A stretch of 29,477 nt of DNA from JADHUC01 sp964617665 (lineage in GTDB: Bacteria; Planctomycetota; Planctomycetia; Pirellulales; Pirellulaceae). Position 1 is the first letter of the stretch. Each line of letters starts with the position of its first letter. Position numbers and translations under genes: made by a program. The notes under the pieces are model-generated. The model saw only the letters and a program-made list of their open reading frames with translations. It searched no databases and was not told the DNA's origin. The DNA is taken from assembly GCA_964617665.1 (NCBI GenBank), contig CAZUAH010000123.1, forward strand, positions 1-29,477, in the 5' to 3' direction. This document shows, one piece after another, positions 25,738 to 29,477 of the stretch.

Positions 25738-26355
25738 CTACTTGCTGAGATCTTTGATTCGGAAATTGCGGTACTCGTGAAATCCGTATTCGGCCTGTAG
25801 GCCGAGACAGCCTCGCGTCAGGCCGCCCACGTTGTCGGACGTGCTGACAAGCTCGCCGTTCAAACGGACTTCAATCTTTGATCCGACAATCTTGATGTCA
25901 TATTCGTTCCACTCACCGATGGGCTTGAGCGTCTTCTGTGTCAATTCGACATTCAGTTCATGCTCAGTGCCGAAGATCTTCGCCATACGAACCGTATTCT
26001 CGACCTGTACTTCGTACTTCCGGCTGGGCCAGGGCTTGCCTTCCGTATTGGATCGCAGGAAGACGCCGCCGTCCTGTTTGGGTTTCATGAAACGGAATTC
26101 GAGGCGAAGAATAAAATCGGAATACTCTTTGTCGCTGCGCAGCCAACCAAGCCCGCCATTCAGCTTGAGGACGCCATCCTCCGCAACAAACTTCGCGTCG
26201 TGCACAAGACGCCAACCGTCGAGGGTCTTTCCATCGAAAAGGCTGACGAAGCCCTCTTCAGCCTTTTCGCCGGCTACAGAAACGTGTGGCGCGCCAAAAA
26301 AGCACGACACAGCAATGGCAATAATGGTACAGGTAACGATGCGGTCGTGGACCAT
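25738..26355 (-). CDS. Secreted DUF1080 protein (3-keto-disaccharide hydrolase family)
   Basis: This gene encodes 205 residues from ATG 26355, with AGGAGG 9 bases upstream; a longer frame to 26391 is rejected. The signal peptide is IVTCTIIAIAVSCFFGAPHVSVAG. The mature protein is a single concanavalin-like beta-sandwich with the family opening FVSLFDGKTLDGW, then FILRLEFRFMKPKQDGGVFLRS and the closing YGFHEYRNFRIKDL. Some family members hydrolyse 3-keto-glycosides made by sugar oxidoreductases; others may only bind carbohydrate. The length is that of a one-domain member. No Gfo/Idh/MocA oxidoreductase, the usual partner, is visible nearby, although a Tat-exported aldo/keto reductase is 12 kb away. 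Confidence 0.93.
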   Translation of the reverse strand: MVHDRIVTCTIIAIAVSCFFGAPHVSVAGEKAEEGFVSLFDGKTLDGWRLVHDAKFVAEDGVLKLNGGLGWLRSDKEYSDFILRLEFRFMKPKQDGGVFLRSNTEGKPWPSRKYEVQVENTVRMAKIFGTEHELNVELTQKTLKPIGEWNEYDIKIVGSKIEVRLNGELVSTSDNVGGLTRGCLGLQAEYGFHEYRNFRIKDLSK

Positions 26356-26636
26356 GTTTCTCTCCTCCTTACGGGGCGATTTCCGAAGCAATACAATTCC
26401 AGCGAAAGCCTCAAAGAGGGCATTCTACCAACCGTGACTCCCATCGACAGAGTACTGGTTCATGGCCACATGTTCCAGCTTCAGGGTGCGGTCTTCCTTG
26501 GCTGGCTGGCCGGGCGCGTGTAACTTGGTTTCGAGCCCCGGCGGCTTGGCTGTCTCCTTCAATGATCTAGAGCATGAGTTATGGCAAGTGACGCGCGATT
26601 TGATCCCACCCGTGGACACTTGAGAGGATGACAACT
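26356..26636. other. Divergent intergenic region, DUF1080 / truncated secreted gene
   Basis: These 281 bases contain the two ribosome-binding sites and no gene I can support. A 69-residue minus-strand frame at 26425-26634 has a protein-like stretch (KLHAPGQPAKEDRTLKLEHV) that might be a remnant. This is too weak to call. Confidence 0.3.
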
Positions 26637-27167
26637 ATGACCACGTTGAGAAAGGCCCTCGCCGTTCTGCTCGTGTTGTACGTTGCAGCGTGTACGAGTC
26701 ACGCTCAGGAGACGCCGCGGTTTGGGCCGCTGCCTACGTTGCATGGCAGTCACGTCGAGATCGTCCAGTGGTCCAGGGACGAAGAGAAACTCACGGAGTG
26801 GGCCCGCGTTACGGGGACGCTCACTCCGACCGGACAGAATCCGGTCAAGGAAGAGTGTGAGCTGGGGGCGAAGATCCAGGCGGCGACTGGGTGTAAGACG
26901 ATTTTTGCGTTGTACGCGTTCGACGAGGGCAAGTTCTCGGAGGACGCGAAGCCATGGGAGTACACGACGGGCGAATGGTGGAAGGATCACCTGGACGAAA
27001 CGTTCTTGCGGCTCAGGCGGTTCACGCAGTGGTCCGGTGGGAGGCCTCCGGACACTAGCTTGACGATTTGCAGGTCGGGGCGCAGGTGGATTTTGCCCCG
27101 CCGTACCTTGCATTTCCGCTTCTCCTGCGTTCTGGTGAACCACAACTCGACATGGGATACCAACTGA
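26637..27167 (+). pseudogene. Secreted protein of unknown function, C-terminus lost
   Basis: ATG 26637 has GAGAGG 9 bases upstream; an ATG at 26628 overlaps the ribosome-binding site and is less likely. The N-terminus is an export signal (MTTLRKALAVLLVLYVAACTSHA, cut before QETP; VAAC could also be a lipobox). Residues to about 130 look like ordinary soluble protein (for example WSRDEEKLTEWARVTGTL and PWEYTTGEWWKDHLDETF). After about 27040 the composition changes sharply and the frame runs antisense through a recombinase remnant until a stop at 27165. The native 3' part therefore appears to have been lost when that element arrived or decayed. I do not recognise the family. Confidence 0.6.
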
Positions 27168-27262
27168 CGTAGCACGTCACGCAGTAGGGCAGGGTCGGCT
27201 TGTTTCAGCCCCTCACGTAGCGTGTCTAGCTCCTTCAACGCACGAATGACGTCCGCTTGCAC
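27050..27262 (-). pseudogene. C-terminal remnant of a serine site-specific recombinase
   Basis: The minus-strand frame reads 'ADVIRALKELDTLREGLKQA', 'DPALLRDVLRQLVSHVELWF', then KCKVRRGKIHLRPD and 'LQIVKLVS'. This is the helical tail and last strand pattern of large serine recombinases of the type found in planctomycete genomes ('LxxLxxxVELWF', then 'RGxIxLRP'). The catalytic resolvase domain and zinc ribbon are missing; the frame is closed by a stop just upstream. It marks an old mobile-element insertion whose remains abut the truncated secreted gene on the opposite strand. Confidence 0.55.
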
Positions 27263-27503
27263 TACTCATTCGCGCGAGTAAATCGCGAAAATCGATCGGC
27301 GGGGGAGCGGGATTGCGGGTTTGACCTCAAGGGTATTCCCGCCGCAATTTGTGTACACAAAACGCCCCACCGGCAACGTGTGCAGATGGGGCTTGATGAA
27401 GCCGTTTGTGGCAACCACGGTTCGGCGCTGGTACACTGCCCGAATGCGAGTGCTTGGGTCCAGTGTGGCTTCTTATCTTGCCCGAAATACAGGAGGCTGT
27501 GCG
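27168..27503. other. Intergenic stretch before the first SUMF1 lipoprotein
   Basis: These 336 bases contain the start of the recombinase remnant, an inverted pair GCCCCA/TGGGGC (27364-27369 and 27387-27392) that could end minus-strand transcripts, and the promoter at 27409-27437. From about 27405 on, the sequence is closely similar to the region before the second lipoprotein gene. Confidence 0.5.
27409..27437 (+). promoter_or_regulatory. Promoter of the first SUMF1 lipoprotein gene
   Basis: TGGCAA, 17 bases, TACACT. The same arrangement with TATACT occurs before the paralogue at 29160, in an otherwise partly diverged region. Conservation of both boxes and the spacing supports it. Confidence 0.6.
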
Positions 27504-28523
27504 ATGAAATCACAAAGGGTGTGGCTGTTGCTGGTCTCGTTGCTGCTGATGTGCGGCATGATTGGCTGTGGGGAGAAGCGGGGACCAGTTGTCGAGGAGC
27601 CCAAGCCTTTAGCCAGCGAACAGGAGGTTACGGAGAAGCCCAAAACTGCGATGGAAAAACCTGAAAAGGCCATCGCTCCCTTCGATGCCGACCAAGCCGA
27701 GAAGCACCAGCATGCCTGGGCCGAGTATCTTGGTGTGCCCGTCGAAATCACCAACAGCATCGGCATGAAGCTGAGACTGATTCCGGCGGGCGAGTTTGTG
27801 ATGGGCTCGCCGGAATCGGAGGTGAATCGCCTGGACAACGAGTATCAGCATCGGGTTCGCATCACCAAGCCGTTTTACTTGGGGCGGTACGAAGTGACAC
27901 AGGCGGAATACGAACGGGTGATGAAGACGAATCCGAGTTGGTTTTCGTCCGGCGGCGACGGAAAGGAAAAGGTGCACGATCTGGGCACAAGTCGTCTTCC
28001 GGTGGAAGAGGTTTCGTGGGATGACGCCGTGGAGTTTTGCCATAAGCTGTCTCAGTTGCCGGAGGAGAAGGCGGCGGGACGGATCTACCGTTTGCCTACG
28101 GAGGCGGAGTGGGAGTACGCGTGCCGTGCGGGGACCACGACGCCGTTTCACTTCGGGAGTGAGTTGAACGGATCGCAGGCCAACTGCGTCGGTACGCGTC
28201 CCTATGGCACCAGCACCGAAGGGGCGTCACTCGGACTGACAACGAGGGTCGGTTCGTATGCCGCCGCGAACGCTTTTGGCTTGTACGACATGCACGGCAA
28301 CGTCTGGGAGTGGTGCAACGACTGGTACGCCGGGGAGTATTACACGTCGTCACCGGAGAATGACCCGCTGGGGCCCACCGAGGCCACGTTCCGGGTGATC
28401 CGGGGCGGTTGCTGGCGGAACTCCGCCTGGGACTGCCGTGCGGCGTTCCGCCGCGGGTTCGAGCCCGCGAACCGGGACGACGGCCTGGGCTTCCGTGTGG
28501 CCGCAAATCCGTCTGGCGAGTAG
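27504..28523 (+). CDS. SUMF1-domain lipoprotein (FGE-like fold), first copy
   Basis: This gene encodes 339 residues from ATG 27504, with AGGAGG 7 bases upstream. A lipoprotein signal ends at C22 (LLLMCGMIGC), followed by a charged linker to about residue 85. The SUMF1/formylglycine-generating-enzyme fold starts at 'ITNSIGMKLRLIPAGEFVMG' and shows the usual motifs VTQAEYERVM, PVEEVSWDDAVEFC, RLPTEAEWEYACRAG, GLYDMHGNVWEWCNDWY and RVIRGGCW. Functional FGE needs a Cys-x4-Cys pair after RGGSW; here there are C303 (in GGC) and C311 with seven residues between them. Catalytic formylglycine formation is therefore doubtful, and a binding or signalling role at the membrane is more likely, as for most planctomycete members. 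A second, near-identical start of the same gene type lies 1.6 kb downstream. Confidence 0.92.
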   Translation: MKSQRVWLLLVSLLLMCGMIGCGEKRGPVVEEPKPLASEQEVTEKPKTAMEKPEKAIAPFDADQAEKHQHAWAEYLGVPVEITNSIGMKLRLIPAGEFVMGSPESEVNRLDNEYQHRVRITKPFYLGRYEVTQAEYERVMKTNPSWFSSGGDGKEKVHDLGTSRLPVEEVSWDDAVEFCHKLSQLPEEKAAGRIYRLPTEAEWEYACRAGTTTPFHFGSELNGSQANCVGTRPYGTSTEGASLGLTTRVGSYAAANAFGLYDMHGNVWEWCNDWYAGEYYTSSPENDPLGPTEATFRVIRGGCWRNSAWDCRAAFRRGFEPANRDDGLGFRVAANPSGE

Positions 28524-28547
28524 GCAGGAGCAAGCAATGAAATTGCC

Positions 28548-28595
28548 CCCGCGTCTCGCGGGTGGTAGGGTGGTAGGACCTGTCTTTGCGACAGG
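28548..28595. repeat. Two adjacent small hairpins
   Basis: CCCGCG-TCT-CGCGGG (28548-28562) and CCTGTC-TTTGC-GACAGG (28579-28595), 25-70 bases after the lipoprotein stop. There is no T-run after either, so termination is unproven. The second palindrome resembles intergenic repeats common in planctomycetes, as far as I recall. Confidence 0.5.
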
Positions 28596-28634
28596 GTATC
28601 GGTTAGAACTTCCGATGAGCGATCGAGTTGAGCG

Positions 28635-28949
28635 ATGGTAGACGAGTCCGCTGGAATGCCTCAGAAGCGACGACTACAATTCAGCCTTCGTTCGGTGCTG
28701 ATTGCGCCTCTGGCGTTGTACGCGGTGTTGTGTTTGATCGGAGGCGTCTCAGGTCTGGTGAGATATACAGGGATGTTCAGTTCTCTGCCTCCGGGTGAGG
28801 TGTTGCTCGGGCAGCTATCGCTTATTCTTTCAGGCACCGTCTGGATAGTCTCATGCACAGCTTTCATTGGACGAAGATGGATTCTCGCTGTGTCCACTTT
28901 AGTAATAGGAATCTTGACAAGCATCGGGACATCTCTTTATTTCAATTGA
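28635..28949 (+). CDS. Small membrane protein with planctomycete FSLR motif
   Basis: This gene encodes 104 residues from ATG 28635; an ATG at 28656 (MPQKRRLQFSLRS) is an equal alternative, since neither has a strong ribosome-binding site. After a basic N-terminus comes QFSLRSVLI, a phrase found at the start of many planctomycete membrane proteins. Three hydrophobic helices follow (around residues 21-43, 57-77 and 83-100). There is no enzyme motif. It sits between the two lipoprotein paralogues, in the same direction. Function is unknown; coding is likely but short. Confidence 0.65.
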   Translation: MVDESAGMPQKRRLQFSLRSVLIAPLALYAVLCLIGGVSGLVRYTGMFSSLPPGEVLLGQLSLILSGTVWIVSCTAFIGRRWILAVSTLVIGILTSIGTSLYFN

Positions 28950-29068
28950 GCGCCGCCAGCAACAGATCCTCACGACCGCTGGACAGCATAGTGACCGGGG
29001 AAGACATCCTAGCAACACACTAATCACACACTACCCGCTTCCGCCTCTCGTTTGACAAATTCGTTTTG

Positions 29069-29097
29069 TGGCAACCGCGCTTCGACGCTGGTATACT
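29069..29097 (+). promoter_or_regulatory. Promoter of the second SUMF1 lipoprotein gene
   Basis: TGGCAA, 17 bases, TATACT, duplicated from the copy at 27409. A TTGACA at 29052-29057 is too far from the TATACT (34 bases) to be its -35. Confidence 0.6.
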
Positions 29098-29159
29098 GCC
29101 GAACACGAGTGATGGCGTCCCGTGTGGTCTATCTTGCCCGAAAGACTGGAGGCTGTGCC

Positions 29160-29477
29160 ATGAAGTCACGAAGGGCGTCAACATTGCTGATTTGCTTGCT
29201 GCTGGTATGCGGCACGATTGGGTGCGGGGAGAAGAAGGCTGCGAAAGAGGCTGTCGCTGCACAAGTCGCACAAAAGGAGTGCAGCCAGAGGCTGGGATTG
29301 CCAGTCGAAATCACCAACAGCATCGGGATGAAGCTGAAGCTGATTCCGGCGGGCGAGTTCATGATGGGGTCGCCAGAGTCAGACGATACGGCGGGACTCT
29401 ATGAAAGGCCCCAGCACAAGGTTCGGATCACCAAGCCGTTCTACCTGGGCGCGTACGAAGTAACGCAAGCGGAGTAC
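29160..29477 (+). CDS. SUMF1-domain lipoprotein, second copy, cut by the window end
   Basis: ATG 29160 has GGAGG about 7 bases upstream; 106 codons are visible before the right edge. The lipoprotein signal again ends at C22 (LLLVCGTIGC). A shorter linker leads into 'ITNSIGMKLKLIPAGEFMMG' and FYLGAYEVTQAEY. It is a tandem paralogue of the gene at 27504: the promoter, leader, signal peptide and domain start all align, while the linker after the lipobox has diverged and shortened. Whether it keeps the catalytic cysteines cannot be seen here. Confidence 0.92.
   Translation, partial: MKSRRASTLLICLLLVCGTIGCGEKKAAKEAVAAQVAQKECSQRLGLPVEITNSIGMKLKLIPAGEFMMGSPESDDTAGLYERPQHKVRITKPFYLGAYEVTQAEY

Noticed and set aside
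29052..29097. TTGACA at 29052 as the -35 of the TATACT at 29092
   Set aside because: The spacing is 34 bases, and TTGACA is not conserved in the paralogous promoter, whereas TGGCAA at 17 bases is.
1..29477. CRISPR arrays, tRNA or rRNA genes, and complete insertion sequences
   Set aside because: I looked for regular direct repeats, cloverleaf-like segments, conserved rRNA sequence and transposase frames and found none beyond the recombinase remnant.

Overview
The window looks like a chromosomal fragment from a planctomycete, most likely an environmental Pirellulales-like lineage. The evidence is the high GC content, the density of exported enzymes, and several protein types typical of that phylum: a sulfatase, a DUF1080 protein, SUMF1-domain lipoproteins, a PD40-propeller cytochrome related to the hydrazine synthase alpha middle domain, PQQ-type propellers, a short 'FSLR' membrane protein and EF-hand proteins. 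This placement rests on protein resemblance. No rRNA or tRNA is present to confirm it.

Layout. Positions 1-5048 (+) hold the 3' part of a giant alpha-2-macroglobulin-like protein. A run of + strand genes follows: a secreted TIM-barrel hydrolase (5237-7666), a two-haem PD40-propeller cytochrome (7731-10841) and a PQQ-type propeller protein (10928-12286). A tight minus-strand cluster comes next, transcribed from 15058 to 12310: a metal-dependent cyclase, an isocitrate/isopropylmalate dehydrogenase-family enzyme and a Tat-exported aldo/keto reductase. Divergent from it is a second TIM-barrel hydrolase (15203-17269), which converges on an arylsulfatase (17285-18799, -). Then come a four-EF-hand secreted protein (19097-20008), a small ferredoxin with its own terminator (20238-20429, -), a 124-residue exported protein of unknown function (20771-21145) and a parallel beta-helix protein (21264-23363).

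From about 23.5 kb the sequence becomes patchy. It has a secreted alpha/beta hydrolase with an extra N-terminal domain (23601-24956, -), a decayed sugar-binding-domain fragment (about 25055-25401), a DUF1080 protein (25738-26355, -), a secreted gene truncated next to a serine-recombinase tail (26637-27262), and two tandem SUMF1-domain lipoproteins (27504-28523 and 29160 to the window edge). The two lipoproteins share a duplicated promoter region and are separated by a small membrane protein.

How the genes may work together (inference). Most products carry export signals, and many belong to carbohydrate-active or accessory families: two TIM-barrel hydrolases, a sulfatase, a beta-helix protein, an esterase, DUF1080 and the GH2-like remnant. 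This suggests extracytoplasmic breakdown of sulfated or esterified polysaccharide. The cyclase, dehydrogenase and reductase cluster could process a released acid or keto-sugar. No CRISPR array, complete insertion sequence, phage or integron was seen. Most upstream starts were moved inward to the ATG with the best ribosome-binding site and signal peptide.
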